Shown: positions 8,223-17,106 of the stretch, piece by piece
Numbering within the stretch: position 1 is the first letter of the stretch
Layout of the letters: the number at the start of each line of letters is the position of its first letter
Translations under genes and position numbers: made by a program
Assembly (NCBI RefSeq): GCF_030818575.1
Contig: NZ_JAUTAL010000001.1
Span: 558,001 to 622,000, forward strand
Source of the DNA: Chryseobacterium camelliae
Lineage (GTDB): Bacteria; Bacteroidota; Bacteroidia; Flavobacteriales; Weeksellaceae
Reading direction: 5' to 3'
DNA: 64,000 bases
The notes under the pieces: model-generated
What the model was told of the DNA's origin: nothing
Database searches by the model: none
Seen by the model: the letters and a program-made list of their open reading frames with translations, nothing else

Positions 8223-9134
8223 TTAATTCAATAAAGATCTTTTATAGTCAGACGGGGAAAGGGAGGTTTTACTTTTAAACAGTTTGTTGAAAGACTGGGG
8301 GTGCTCGAATCCCAGGTGATAGGCAATTTCTGCGATGGTCAGTTCATCTTTCGCAAGATATTCTTTTGCCTTTTCTATGACCTTTTCATGGATAAACTGT
8401 TGAGAGTTCAATCCAATGAGATTTCGCAAAAGATCACTCAGGTAGCGTGGCGTTACATGGAGGTTGTCTGCTAAAGCATTAACGGTAGGTAGTCCAATGA
8501 CCAGTGATTTCTCCTCGTTAAAGTAATCTTCCAGCAGTTGTTCCAGTCTGGTAAGAAGATCATTATTGACTGCTTTTCTGGTCAGGAATTGACGGTCATA
8601 AAAACGGTTAGCATATTTGAGCAGCAACTCGATCTGTGAGATGATCACGTCCTGACTGAATTTATCGATGCGTTCGCTTAGTTCTTCCTGAATAAAACGA
8701 TAAATGCTGAGAATGGTAGCTTTTTCTTTTTCGGAAAGATACAATGCTTCTGCCGCCGAATAGCTGAAATAGCCGTAATGCCTGATGACCGAACTCAACG
8801 GATAGGGCCTGAGAAAATCAGGATGGATATGGAGCGTCATACCATCATAATTGGCTTCTTCATCCTGCATCTTAATCAGCTGACCAGGAGCAATGAATGA
8901 CATTCCACCTTCCTCAAAATCATAGTAGCCCTGACCATATTTCAGTTTTCCTGAAAAGTTTGTCTTGAAAGAAATTTTATAAAAGTTCAGGATGATGCCC
9001 TGTTCGAAATCTTTGGGATCGAATTGAGCCTCTCCGTAATTGATAATGCTGATCAGGGGATGAGAAGGTGCCGGCTGTCCCATTGCTTTATGCAGTTGGG
9101 ATAAGGAATCAAATATGACCGGTAGCTTTTTCAT
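8223..9134 (-). CDS. AraC-family transcriptional regulator (copy 2)
   Basis: The protein has 303 residues, a clear paralogue of the regulator at 5844-6758: same length, same 'HPL.SII.Y' N-terminal motif, same 'YDFEEG.MSFIAPGQ' cupin strand, and the same AraC tail with 'LTIAEIAYHLGFEHPQSFNK'. Residues about 205-303 hold the two helix-turn-helices. It lies 73 bases downstream of an SDR gene on the same strand, matching the habit of this regulator type to sit beside an oxidoreductase. Confidence 0.88.
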   Translation of the reverse strand: MKKLPVIFDSLSQLHKAMGQPAPSHPLISIINYGEAQFDPKDFEQGIILNFYKISFKTNFSGKLKYGQGYYDFEEGGMSFIAPGQLIKMQDEEANYDGMTLHIHPDFLRPYPLSSVIRHYGYFSYSAAEALYLSEKEKATILSIYRFIQEELSERIDKFSQDVIISQIELLLKYANRFYDRQFLTRKAVNNDLLTRLEQLLEDYFNEEKSLVIGLPTVNALADNLHVTPRYLSDLLRNLIGLNSQQFIHEKVIEKAKEYLAKDELTIAEIAYHLGFEHPQSFNKLFKSKTSLSPSDYKRSLLN

Positions 9135-9207
9135 GATACAAATTTAAGTAATTCATCAGAAGTAATTCCCGGCTGGTTATAGTCACCAAACCGGAATTAC
9201 CCTGCAA

Positions 9208-10014
9208 TTAAAATATAAACTGGTTGCGGATCTTTTCGAATTGCCCTTCAGGAGTCAATTCCAGCCGCTCATTATAAAGGGCAACAGCATCATTACCCGC
9301 AATATACCTGAGCTGGGATTTACCATCAGTGGCCGCTTCATAGATGATCAGTGCCACATCTTCCGCTTTTGTGTAATTGGCAATCTGCTCCTCACTGTAG
9401 CCTTCGCTAACCTTCGCAATCAGTTGGCCATATGCTTCATGCATACCTCCCTGCAGTGATCTTCCGGCAAAGTCAGTCTGCATGCCGCCTGGAGCTACTA
9501 TTTTCACCTTGATGCCAAACTGAGCCAACTCATAGGCCAGACCTTCTGAAAAACCGTCTATCGCAAATTTGCTGGCATTGTAGATCGAACATGTCGGGTA
9601 TCCTAATAAACCAAAAGTACTGGTGACATTAATGAATGTTCCACTTTTTCTTTCTCTAAAATAAGGAACAAATGCTTTCGTGATTTGAATAACTCCCATT
9701 AAGTTCGTCTGGATCTGCATCTGGATTTGCTCCTCACTAAACGATTCCAATGGACCGATAAGGCCATAACCGGCATTGTTCAGTACAACATCGACTGAAT
9801 TGGATTTTAAAATTTCGGCTATTGTTTCCTGGCTTTTTAGGGTGTTGGTAACATCCAGCTCTACTAAGGTTATATTGGAAAGCTGGTTCAGCTCTTTTTC
9901 TTCTTCAGGTCTTCGCATGGTCGCGATCACTTTCCAACCCCTTTCCTGAAATAATTTGGCAGTTGCCTTACCCAGTCCGGATGAAGCACCGGTAATGAAA
10001 ATTGTCTTTTGCAT
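9208..10014 (-). CDS. SDR-family oxidoreductase
   Basis: The protein has 268 residues with TGASSGLG at residues 8-15, LNNAGYG near 78-84, catalytic Ser132 and YNASK at 145-149. The 'LDVTN' after the second strand and the extended C-terminus are typical of classical SDRs annotated as ketoreductases. NADP(H) preference is suggested by the 'ATMRRPEE' segment after strand 2 with basic residues. It shares its strand with the AraC-type regulator that follows. Substrate unknown. Confidence 0.88.
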   Translation of the reverse strand: MQKTIFITGASSGLGKATAKLFQERGWKVIATMRRPEEEKELNQLSNITLVELDVTNTLKSQETIAEILKSNSVDVVLNNAGYGLIGPLESFSEEQIQMQIQTNLMGVIQITKAFVPYFRERKSGTFINVTSTFGLLGYPTCSIYNASKFAIDGFSEGLAYELAQFGIKVKIVAPGGMQTDFAGRSLQGGMHEAYGQLIAKVSEGYSEEQIANYTKAEDVALIIYEAATDGKSQLRYIAGNDAVALYNERLELTPEGQFEKIRNQFIF

Positions 10015-10270
10015 ATTTTATTTTTTTGTTCTATGCAAAGTTGAATATTAACTCAATTCAGGAATTAATCTAAGCGGGAATATACTTAGCCGAAATAACG
10101 AAAGTAATAAAGTCAATTATTATGCTTTGATGTACCTATTGTAAGAATAGATTGTACATCATGACTTATTTGATTACAGTTCGTATTATATTAGAAGAGT
10201 TAACATATATGAAACTTAAAATTGATAGGAAGAATCTTTTTGATACCAATTCGTTGCCAAATTTAAATAA

Positions 10271-10306
10271 AAAACCCTAACTGACTGATAATCAGAAAGG
10301 GTTTTA
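10271..10306 (-). terminator. Terminator of tRNA-Leu
   Basis: AAAACCCT and AGGGTTTT arms enclose a loop that itself holds a small palindrome (CTGATTATCAG). On the minus strand it starts about 11 bases after the tRNA 3' end and runs into a T-rich tract. The 300 bases between it and the SDR gene at 10014 hold nothing I can recognise. Confidence 0.7.
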
Positions 10307-10316
10307 AAATTAGATG

Positions 10317-10396
10317 TACCCAGGACCGGGATCGAACCGGTACTCCTAAGAACTGGTGTTTGAGACCAGCGCGTCTACCAATTCCGCCACCTGGGC
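10317..10396 (-). tRNA. tRNA-Leu, anticodon CAA
   Basis: On the minus strand the acceptor arms GCCCAGG and CCTGGGT pair in 7 bp with one G-U, followed by discriminator A. The D-arm region is GCGGAATTGGTAGACGC. The anticodon stem CTGGT/ACCAG encloses loop CTCAAAC, giving anticodon CAA for UUG. A class II variable arm and a T-arm ACCGG-TTCGATC-CCGGT complete it. No CCA is encoded, so CCA is added post-transcriptionally. The length of 80 bases is short for tRNA-Leu because the variable arm is small, but all arms close. Confidence 0.96.
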
Positions 10397-10474
10397 TGGT
10401 GTTACCATGCTTTTAATTGGTGTGCAAATATAGAAACTTTTTTAAGATTTAAAAACTTTTTTGCGAACTTTTCT

Positions 10475-11242
10475 TTAAAAATCCAGTTCCAGTCCGTCGT
10501 AGGCAAGGTGGATGCCTTCCGGGAGAAGGGGTTCTTCCACATCATAAAGTCCGAAGTGATGGCTGATATGGGTTAAATACAACTTTTTGGGCTTGAGTTC
10601 TTCAAAGAGCTCAATAACATCCGGCAGGATGAAATGGGCAGGATGCGGATCGAATTTCCGGATGCAGTTCAGGATCAGAACATCCAGGTTTTTCAGTTTT
10701 TCCTTCTCGGTATCGGAGATAAAGCTGCCGTCGGTAATATACGCGAGATTTTTGAATTTGTAACCGAAGATGCTGAGTTTATAGTGCATCACCTGAATAG
10801 GGGTGATGAGCGTATCCAAAACGGTAAAAGGCTGATGATCGATTTCATGGAGCTCAAAAGCCGGGGCGCCGGGATACCGGACATCTGTAAAGGCGTAGGC
10901 AAAACGCTTTTTAATTTCCTGCCCGACCCGTGGATGGCAGTACAGCGGCATATCTTTCCCGCTCCTGAAAATCAGGGGACGCATATCATCAAGACCAATC
11001 ACGTGGTCGTTATGTTCATGGGTAATGAGGGCGATGTCTATACTGGATTCATGGTTCAGAAGCATCTGCTGGCGGAAGTCCGGCCCGCAGTCAATCAGTA
11101 TTTTGCGGCGTTCTTCCGTAGTCACCATCACAGAGGCACGGAATCGCTGGTCTTTGGGATTTCCGGAGGTGCACACCTCACATGTACAGCCGATAACGGG
11201 TACGCCCTGCGAAGTACCGGTTCCTAAAAATTTCAACTTCAT
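10475..11242 (-). CDS. PhnP-like MBL-fold metallohydrolase
   Basis: The protein has 255 residues. The metal-binding motif THEHNDH is at residues 74-80, Asp51 is in 'LIDCGPDFR', and a later 'THISHHFG' supplies further ligands. The early cysteine set GCTCEVC (residues 18-24) is typical of the PhnP subgroup, where it binds a structural zinc. PhnP-like enzymes are phosphodiesterases acting on cyclic phosphates, including cyclic ribose phosphate; many Bacteroidota homologues are uncharacterised. It is divergent from the gene at 11298 with about 55 bases of shared promoter space. Confidence 0.85.
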   Translation of the reverse strand: MKLKFLGTGTSQGVPVIGCTCEVCTSGNPKDQRFRASVMVTTEERRKILIDCGPDFRQQMLLNHESSIDIALITHEHNDHVIGLDDMRPLIFRSGKDMPLYCHPRVGQEIKKRFAYAFTDVRYPGAPAFELHEIDHQPFTVLDTLITPIQVMHYKLSIFGYKFKNLAYITDGSFISDTEKEKLKNLDVLILNCIRKFDPHPAHFILPDVIELFEELKPKKLYLTHISHHFGLYDVEEPLLPEGIHLAYDGLELDF

Positions 11243-11297
11243 TTTGTTTTGAGGTTGGTTTAATTTTGGTAAATTTACGCAAAAATTTAATGTCCTA

Positions 11298-12726
11298 ATG
11301 TATCAGAAACTAACTCCTAAACAAAAAGCATTAACAATTAATCTAGATCCTACTATTTATGGTACTTTCGCGGAAATTGGAGCAGGGCAGGAGACTGTTC
11401 GGCACTTTTTTAGAGCAGGGGGGGCTTCCGGTACAATCGCCAAGGCGATGTCTGCCTACGATAAGGATTTTAGTGATGCCATTTACGGAAAAGAAGCCAA
11501 AAACAGGTATGTAACCCAGAACAGGCTCCGTAAAATGCTCCGCTATGAAGTGTCTTTGATTGAGGAAAGGATTTCCAGGGAGAACAATCCGGACAGAAAG
11601 TTCTTTTCCTACGCCAATACGGTAACAACGATTAATTTTGACAAAACGATGAGAGGCCACGGCTGGGTGGGGATCCGTTTCCAGGTGAAAGAAAATGAGG
11701 ATTATAATGAGATTGTAATCCATGTTAAATTCAACGAAAACGACGCCACTCTGCAACAGGAAACACTGGGAAACCTTGGGGTGAACCTCATTTTCGGGGC
11801 CTTCCACTATTACGATAATCCCAGGACCCTGATTGAATCGCTGTACGATGATATTGCCAAGGATAACCTGGAAATTGATATGATCGATTTCAGCGGACCT
11901 GCATTTGCCTACGTGGATAACAGGCTGATGTCTCTTCAGCTGGTAAAAAACAGCATGACTGATGCTGTGATCTTCAATTCTGAAGGAAATAATATGCTTC
12001 CGGCAGATGTCCTGTACAAGAAAAATATTTTTGCCGTAAGGGGAAGTTTCAGGCCCGTGACCAAGGTGAATATCGATATGCTCCGCAACGGACTGGACAT
12101 GTTCCTGAAAGATGCTGCCTGTACCCATGATGAAACCGAAGTGCTGATTGAAATCACCATCTCCAACCTCAGAGCGGACGGAGATATCAACGAAAGGGAT
12201 TTTATGGACAGGGTAGACATCCTCGGTAAACTGGGATATACCGTTATCATCTCCAATTTCTCCGAATATTACAGGATGATCGATTATTTCGCTACCCATA
12301 CCAACGGAAATATCGGCGTGGCCATGGGTGTGAACAATATGCTGATGGTATTCGACGAAAAATACTACAACAATCTTTCCGGTGGCATTCTGGAAGCCTT
12401 CGGTAAGTTCTTCCGCAACGGCATGAGGGTATACCTGTATCCGTACAAAGACCCTGAAACCCACGAGCTGCTGGATTCGTCCAACCTGAAAGTGGAATGA
12501 AAGCCTGAAAGAATTGTATAAATATTTCAAACACAACAACCGTATTGTAGATATCACCAGCTATAATCCTGAATACCTGGAAATTTATTCCAGGGAAATC
12601 CTGAAGAAAATCTCATGCAATGTGAAAGGCTGGGAATCCCAGGTTCCGGAAGGCGTTGCGGAAATGATCAAAGAGCGTGGAATGTTCGGCTACAAAGAAG
12701 AACTTTCCCTAAAACAATTTTCTTAA
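11298..12726 (+). pseudogene. Conserved Bacteroidota protein, broken by a one-base frameshift
   Basis: The first frame (11298-12500) gives 400 residues and ends at TGA (12498-12500). Skipping the single T at 12498 restores a continuous frame that runs 75 more codons to the stop at 12724-12726, giving a natural 475-residue protein with matching codon use and sequence character on both sides. The start 'LTPKQKALTINLDPTIYG' and 'AEIGAGQETVRHFFRAGGAS' recall a highly conserved Bacteroidota family often labelled nicotinate-nucleotide adenylyltransferase or 'TonB-dependent receptor' in databases; I see no basis for either function. A sequencing error is as likely as a real mutation. The GAF gene follows 16 bases after the stop, so they are probably co-transcribed. 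Confidence 0.7.
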
Positions 12727-12742
12727 ACCTAAAAGAAACATC

Positions 12743-13192
12743 ATGTTAGAACTAAAAAAAAGGCTTTCCTCCATCCTTGAAAGTCCTAAACACAATACTG
12801 AAGAAAAGCTTCAGAAAGTCTGCCACCTGCTGGACCAGGAAATCTCCTATTTCAACTGGACCGGATTCTACTTTAAAAACGGAGATAAAAATGAACTGAT
12901 CCTGGGCCCTTATGTGGGTGCACCAACCGACCATACCATTATTCCTTACGGAAAGGGAATCTGCGGGCAGGTAGCTGTTTCCAATGAAACTTTTATCGTG
13001 CCGGACGTTCACCAGCAGGATAACTACCTGAGCTGTTCCATCGACACTAAAGCGGAAATTGTAGTCCCGATCTTCAAAAATGGCGAGAACATCGGCCAGA
13101 TCGATATTGATTCCCATACCCTGGATCCTTTCACCAAAGAAGACCTGGAAATGCTGGAATGGCTGTGCCACGAGGTTTCAAAAATTTTATAA
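12743..13192 (+). CDS. GAF-domain protein, free methionine-(R)-sulfoxide reductase type
   Basis: This single GAF domain of 149 residues has 'PYGKGICGQVAVSNETFIVPDVH' (about 68-90) and 'CSIDTKAEIVVPIF', the signature region of fRMsr enzymes that reduce free Met-R-O in the cytosol. Cys74 and Cys98 correspond to the two cysteines that form the redox pair in known fRMsr proteins. The third cysteine usually found about ten residues before GxGxCG is absent here. It lies 16 bases after the frameshifted gene and is followed by a strong terminator. Confidence 0.78.
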   Translation: MLELKKRLSSILESPKHNTEEKLQKVCHLLDQEISYFNWTGFYFKNGDKNELILGPYVGAPTDHTIIPYGKGICGQVAVSNETFIVPDVHQQDNYLSCSIDTKAEIVVPIFKNGENIGQIDIDSHTLDPFTKEDLEMLEWLCHEVSKIL

Positions 13193-13214
13193 GCGTTTTT
13201 GATGCATAAAATAT

Positions 13215-13252
13215 AGCTCCGGTTTGCAAGAACCGGAGCTTTTTATTTTGAT
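13215..13252 (+). terminator. Terminator after the GAF gene
   Basis: The 10-bp stem AGCTCCGGTT / AACCGGAGCT (13215-13240, loop TGCAAG) is followed by TTTTTATTTT. Confidence 0.85.
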
Positions 13253-13353
13253 ATAAGTTCATTTAAGGTAGCCCTGCGGGAATCAATACAGGCAGGTTTA
13301 AAAATAGATTGGCACCACAACAAACAACAATAAAGACGCCGCCCTTGAATTGA

Positions 13354-14091
13354 TTATTTAGCGAACAGCTCCACTTCATCAATCAGCTCCTTGAAATACG
13401 GTGCACATTTCGCAATATGCGTTCCGTACCAGGAAAATGCCTCTCCGTCCACAATCATGATTTTTTTCTCAGGATAAACGGCTTTCAGTTCTTCTATATG
13501 TTGTTCCCTGAATGGGAAAGGTTCAGAGGATAACATGATGATATCCGTATCAGCTAGGTCTTTTACCGTGATTTCCGGATAGCGTGTCCTGTCCCTGAAA
13601 CTATTTTCAAATCCGATTTCCTTCAGGATATGATGGATGAAGGTATCTGATCCGATGGTCATATAAGGGTTTTTCCAGATCAGGTAGGCTGCTTTTAACG
13701 GAGTATGGATCTTGGCGCTTTCCAGCACTTCGTAAATTTTCAGATTGAACTGCTGGGCTTTTTCCTCACAGTCGAAAAGGGTTCCTAATGTTTTAAGAAG
13801 GTAATAATTGTCTTCTACCGTTTCTACATGGGTAACAACCACTTTAAATTCCTTCATCAGGGTTTCTACCTGTTCTTTGGTATTTTCTTCTTTATTCGCT
13901 ATAATAAGGTCTGGCCGCAGGTTCCTGATCTTTTCCAGGTTGAGGTTTTTGGTTCCGCCTATAACAGGGATGTTTTTGATCCGATCTTCAGGATGGATAC
14001 AGAATTTTGTTCTTCCTGTGATGTGGTGTTCTGTTAAACCTAAATCAAATAAAGCCTCAGTAATCGAAGGCACGAGCGAAATAACATTCAT
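13354..14091 (-). CDS. Helical-backbone metal receptor (BtuF/FhuD-like), no signal peptide
   Basis: The protein has 245 residues with the type III periplasmic-binding-protein pattern: 'VISLVPSITEALFDLGL' at the start, 'RPDLIIANKEEN' and a long linking helix, then 'PYMTIGSDTFIHHILKEIGF'. Such folds bind vitamin B12, haem or siderophore metals for ABC importers. This one has no secretion signal and no transporter genes nearby, so it may be a cytosolic homologue, a group that exists in many bacteria without a known role. It lies 21 bases downstream of mgtE on the same strand and may be co-transcribed. Confidence 0.75.
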   Translation of the reverse strand: MNVISLVPSITEALFDLGLTEHHITGRTKFCIHPEDRIKNIPVIGGTKNLNLEKIRNLRPDLIIANKEENTKEQVETLMKEFKVVVTHVETVEDNYYLLKTLGTLFDCEEKAQQFNLKIYEVLESAKIHTPLKAAYLIWKNPYMTIGSDTFIHHILKEIGFENSFRDRTRYPEITVKDLADTDIIMLSSEPFPFREQHIEELKAVYPEKKIMIVDGEAFSWYGTHIAKCAPYFKELIDEVELFAK

Positions 14092-14112
14092 ATTTTGGGA
14101 CTTTGCCTAAAA

Positions 14113-15435
14113 TTACAAAAGTTTTCCTGTTAAGAAAAGTCCGGCAACCGTAAAATAGATGATTAGTCCCGTTACGTCCACAAGGGTGGCTACAAAAGGA
14201 GCGGAAGAAGTGGCAGGGTCCAGTTTGAGTTTTTTAAGCACAAAAGGAATCATGGAACCGGAAAGCGTTCCCCAGAGTACAATAGCGATGAGTGAAACAG
14301 AAACGCTGAGTCCCACATATACCCAGTACGTACCGTAATCGAACAGCCCTAGTTTCTGCCAGACCATGATGCGGATAAAGCCGATGATCCCGAGTATAGT
14401 TCCCAGGCACAGCCCGGAAATGATTTCTTTTTTCATGACGTACCACCAGTCTTTCAGGGTGATTTCCTGAAGGGCCATCGCACGGATGATCAGTGTAGCT
14501 GCCTGCGATCCCGAATTTCCGCCGCTTGAAATGATCAGCGGTACAAACAGGGCAAGAACTACAGCTTTTTCAATTTCTTTATCAAAATATCCCATTGCGG
14601 AGGCGGTAAGCATTTCCGAGATGAACAGGATGATCAGCCAGGTGGCTCTTTTACGGATCATTTCTGTCCATGAGGTATGTGTATAGGGAAGATCAAGCGC
14701 TTCCAATCCCCCGAACTTCTGGATGTCTTCCGTATTCTGCTGCTCGATCTGGTCCAGGATGTCATCAATGGTTACGATGCCTACCAGGACTCCGTTTTCC
14801 GTAATAATGGGCAGGGCACCGCGGTCGTATTTCTCAAAGTAGGTAACGGCATCCTCCTTTGTGGTGGTTGTGGTGATGGCTACAAAATGGTTATCCGTAA
14901 TTTCGGAAACCAGAGTATCTTCTTCAGCAAGCAGCAGTGTTCCGATAGCGATATCATCAATAAGGCGGTTTCTTTCATCCACTACATACAGGTAGTTCAT
15001 GGTTTCCACTTTCCTTCCTACCTTTTTTATTTGCTGGAGGCACTTCTTAACGGTCCATTCCTTGCGGATCTGAATGTAATAAGGTGTCATCAGACGGGCA
15101 ATGGAATCCGAATTATAGCCTAAAAGTTTCAGGGCAATCCTTCTTTCCTGGGGATTCAGGTGATTGATGGAATACTTGATCAGTTCATCCGGAAAGTCTT
15201 CAAACAGGGCTGTACGGTCATCCGGGGTCATGGCATTGAGGATCTCTGAGACTTCATCGCTTCCGATGCTCCGGATGGTTTCCTCCTGGAAGTCAGGATC
15301 CAGGTGGGAGAAAACTTCTGCCTTGTATTGCTTTGAAACCTTGAGGAATGCCAACAGCCTTTCGTCAGCAGGAAGGTTGCTGAGCGTTTCGGCAATATCG
15401 GCAGGATTAAATATGATTTCGTCTCCGGAGTTCAA
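14113..15435 (-). CDS. mgtE: Magnesium transporter MgtE
   Basis: The protein has 440 residues from a TTG start at 15433-15435. It shows the MgtE N-domain of helical repeats (about 1-120, '[15 protein letters not shown]'-like), tandem CBS domains (about 125-245, '[20 protein letters not shown]'), and five membrane helices in the last 170 residues. The pore signature '[20 protein letters not shown]' is intact. MgtE is a Mg2+-gated channel in the inner membrane. A longer frame starts with another TTG at 15489, but a TATTTTTG promoter element falls inside it, so the shorter start is preferred. The metal-receptor gene follows 21 bases downstream. Confidence 0.92.
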   Translation of the reverse strand: MNSGDEIIFNPADIAETLSNLPADERLLAFLKVSKQYKAEVFSHLDPDFQEETIRSIGSDEVSEILNAMTPDDRTALFEDFPDELIKYSINHLNPQERRIALKLLGYNSDSIARLMTPYYIQIRKEWTVKKCLQQIKKVGRKVETMNYLYVVDERNRLIDDIAIGTLLLAEEDTLVSEITDNHFVAITTTTTKEDAVTYFEKYDRGALPIITENGVLVGIVTIDDILDQIEQQNTEDIQKFGGLEALDLPYTHTSWTEMIRKRATWLIILFISEMLTASAMGYFDKEIEKAVVLALFVPLIISSGGNSGSQAATLIIRAMALQEITLKDWWYVMKKEIISGLCLGTILGIIGFIRIMVWQKLGLFDYGTYWVYVGLSVSVSLIAIVLWGTLSGSMIPFVLKKLKLDPATSSAPFVATLVDVTGLIIYFTVAGLFLTGKLL

Positions 15436-15457
15436 AGCTTGGGATTTTTTAGATACG

Positions 15458-15465
15458 CAAAAATA
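15458..15465 (-). promoter_or_regulatory. TAnnTTTG -7 element of mgtE
   Basis: TATTTTTG on the minus strand, 22 bases before the TTG start at 15435. It sits within the longer alternative frame and so argues for the short start. Confidence 0.55.
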
Positions 15466-15570
15466 ATTTAAATTTTTAAAACTGGGCAATAATGGCGAAG
15501 ATTTAAGGATTAATTAAAGGATTCGGTAGATAACTGCTCCTGGATCCAAGTGTGTGTTACTGTACTACCC

Positions 15571-15603
15571 AATAAAAAGAACACCTGCTCAGTGCAGGTG
15601 TTC
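15571..15603 (-). terminator. Terminator of the peptide gene cluster
   Basis: The 10-bp stem GAACACCTGC / GCAGGTGTTC (15579-15603, 5-base loop) is followed on the minus strand by TTTTTATT. It lies 33 bases after the stop of the last peptide gene. Confidence 0.85.
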
Positions 15604-15635
15604 CGGATTAATTTGAAAATATTTAAGTATTGAAA

Positions 15636-15788
15636 TCAAGGTTCTATACAAGCGTACGGATAGCATGTCCCATTGCAGCACCATCCTGTAGTGCAGGGAT
15701 TGTTGTGGATGTCTCGACATCTATTATTGCGGTCTCCGCCATTAATGATCTTCAATGTTTCCCGTGTAATTTTTTTTAAATTTTTCAT
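15636..15788 (-). CDS. Double-glycine leader peptide with six-cysteine knottin-like core (peptide 1)
   Basis: The peptide has 50 residues from ATG at 15786-15788. The leader MKNLKKITRETLKIINGG ends in the Gly-Gly cleavage motif of peptides exported by peptidase-containing ABC transporters. The remaining core has cysteines spaced C-x7-C-x4-CC-x3-C-x4-C, the C-C-CC-C-C order of inhibitor cystine knots. Chryseobacterium-type 'bacteriocin-like' peptides share this leader. No transporter or modification gene is nearby, so export would depend on genes elsewhere. The preceding sequence has a TATACTTTG promoter-like element. Role (bacteriocin, signal or defensin-like) is unknown. Confidence 0.8.
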   Translation of the reverse strand: MKNLKKITRETLKIINGGDRNNRCRDIHNNPCTTGWCCNGTCYPYACIEP

Positions 15789-15881
15789 TGGATTTGTTTT
15801 GAGTTTGTTTTTAATTATACTGCAAAGTATAGGTAAAAGGTAGATACCCTCTGGCAGCATAAACTACCAGGATATTCAAAA

Positions 15882-16025
15882 TCAGGCTTCTAAACATGCC
15901 TGTGCTACGCACATCCTGTTACAGCACCATCCTACAACACAGTCTGAATGGTCGATGCATTTGTTGCGGGCTCCTCCGTTAATGGTTTTCTGTGCTTCCC
16001 GGGTTAGTTTCTTTAAATTTTTCAT
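15882..16025 (-). CDS. Double-glycine leader peptide with six-cysteine knottin-like core (peptide 2)
   Basis: The peptide has 47 residues from ATG at 16023-16025. The leader MKNLKKLTREAQKTINGG is followed by a core with C-x5-C-x4-CC-x3-C-x4-C and a short acidic tail. It is closest to peptide 1 in 'VGWCCN' versus 'TGWCCN'. It lies 19 bases downstream of peptide 3 and is probably co-transcribed with it. An upstream in-frame extension exists, but the ATG of the MKNLKK leader is clearly the start. Confidence 0.8.
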   Translation of the reverse strand: MKNLKKLTREAQKTINGGARNKCIDHSDCVVGWCCNRMCVAQACLEA

Positions 16026-16044
16026 TGGATTTAGTTTTTTTTGG

Positions 16045-16188
16045 TTACACTTCGGGACAAGAATAAACGACACATACCCGTTGGCAGCAGGAACCGCCAG
16101 GACATTGATAATTTTCGGTACATCTTTGGAGGCCGCTGCCTTTAATGGCTTTCTGCTCCGCTCTGTTGAGCTTTTTTAAATTTTTCAT
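16045..16188 (-). CDS. Leader peptide with six-cysteine knottin-like core (peptide 3), altered GG site
   Basis: The peptide has 47 residues. The leader MKNLKKLNRAEQKAIKG carries Lys-Gly-Ser-Gly where the other two have Asn-Gly-Gly, so the processing site is altered or shifted. The core keeps the exact spacing C-x5-C-x4-CC-x3-C-x4-C of peptide 2. It is first in the row, with TATACTTT about 20 bases before the start as a likely -7 element. It could be a paralogue on the way to losing processing or one with a different protease. Confidence 0.75.
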   Translation of the reverse strand: MKNLKKLNRAEQKAIKGSGLQRCTENYQCPGGSCCQRVCVVYSCPEV

Positions 16189-16379
16189 ATTGTTTTGGAT
16201 TAAAGTATAGCCAAGATAATAAAAATATTTTATTATTCGCTAAAATGTGAGTTGAAAAATTTATGTAAAGCGATGGTTTTCAGTAGCCGTATGTGTGGTT
16301 TCCGGCTGCAGGCCGGTGATTGAAGAAGATAGATAAGAAGAGAAAAAGATTGATGAGAAGATAAAGACCGGATTAAGTG

Positions 16380-16934
16380 TTAAAATCCCGTTTCTTCTGA
16401 AGGCTTGATTTTTTTAAGGCTTTTAAGAATGTCCTTAATAGCACCATTGGTACCGATTTTAATTGAATTTTCAGCAGATCCGAGCAGGCGCATATTTTTA
16501 CGGTAGGTATCATAATCGCTTTCGGTGATGAAATTGCCTTCAGCGTCATACAGTTTCATGCTGACCACAACCTGGTTGGAAAAGACATATTTGCCGAGGC
16601 CTACTTTGAAGTATTTTACTTTGGGAACTACGGCAAAATCGGCATCATTATTCATGCAGTAATCGGAGATTGTCTGCTTGTCTATACTATCAAAAGGGAT
16701 CTGGGTTTCTGTTTTGAGCATTTTATTCCTGTGGTACCCGCTGAGGTTTTCCGATACCGCATTAAAGAACGCATAGTTGGTAGGTTCTTTAATCTCTTCA
16801 ATATCAGGTTCCACTTCAGGATTGAAATACAGTACTTTTCTGATTTTATCATCTGTGCTTTTCTGTGCTTTTGCATAAGCGGTACCGATGATAAGGAAAG
16901 AGGTAAGGGCTGTAAAGAATATAATTTTTCTCAT
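16380..16934 (-). CDS. Exported protein of unknown function
   Basis: The protein has 184 residues with a clear signal peptide (residues 1-23, MRKIIFFTALTSFLIIGTAYA then KAQ). The mature part has 'DYCMNNDADFAVVPKVKYFKVGLGKYVFSNQVVVSMKLYDAEGNF', a pattern of periplasmic proteins that resemble the outer-membrane assembly or LptE-like alpha/beta fold, but I do not recognise a family. It stands alone between the peptide cluster and rpsO. Confidence 0.7.
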   Translation of the reverse strand: MRKIIFFTALTSFLIIGTAYAKAQKSTDDKIRKVLYFNPEVEPDIEEIKEPTNYAFFNAVSENLSGYHRNKMLKTETQIPFDSIDKQTISDYCMNNDADFAVVPKVKYFKVGLGKYVFSNQVVVSMKLYDAEGNFITESDYDTYRKNMRLLGSAENSIKIGTNGAIKDILKSLKKIKPSEETGF

Positions 16935-17040
16935 TTGTAATACTATGCAAAATTACTGCCTTTTCGTGAATCTCAGTATAGTTTATTAAGAAATATTTAA
17001 CACTTTTTTCTATCAGTTTTGATTTACGGCATCAATAATG

Positions 17041-17071
17041 TTTGCAGAATAAAAAAATAGTTGTACTTTTG
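17041..17071 (+). promoter_or_regulatory. rpsO promoter
   Basis: TTTG at 17041-17044 and TACTTTTG at 17064-17071 are separated by 19 bases, matching the Bacteroidota -33/-7 consensus. The rpsO start is 35 bases downstream of the -7 element. Confidence 0.75.
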
Positions 17072-17106
17072 CACGCGTTACATAATAATCATTAAACAAT
17101 ATTGGA

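Noticed and set aside
12495..12501. Programmed +1 frameshift at GAA-TGA
   Set aside because: The site lacks a known slippery sequence or stimulating signal of the prfB kind; an error or simple mutation is the simpler explanation.
11343..12557. Long open frame on the minus strand (404 codons) opposite the conserved gene at 11298-12726
   Set aside because: It is fully antisense to a well-supported gene, has no family motif and is rich in residues typical of reversed codons.
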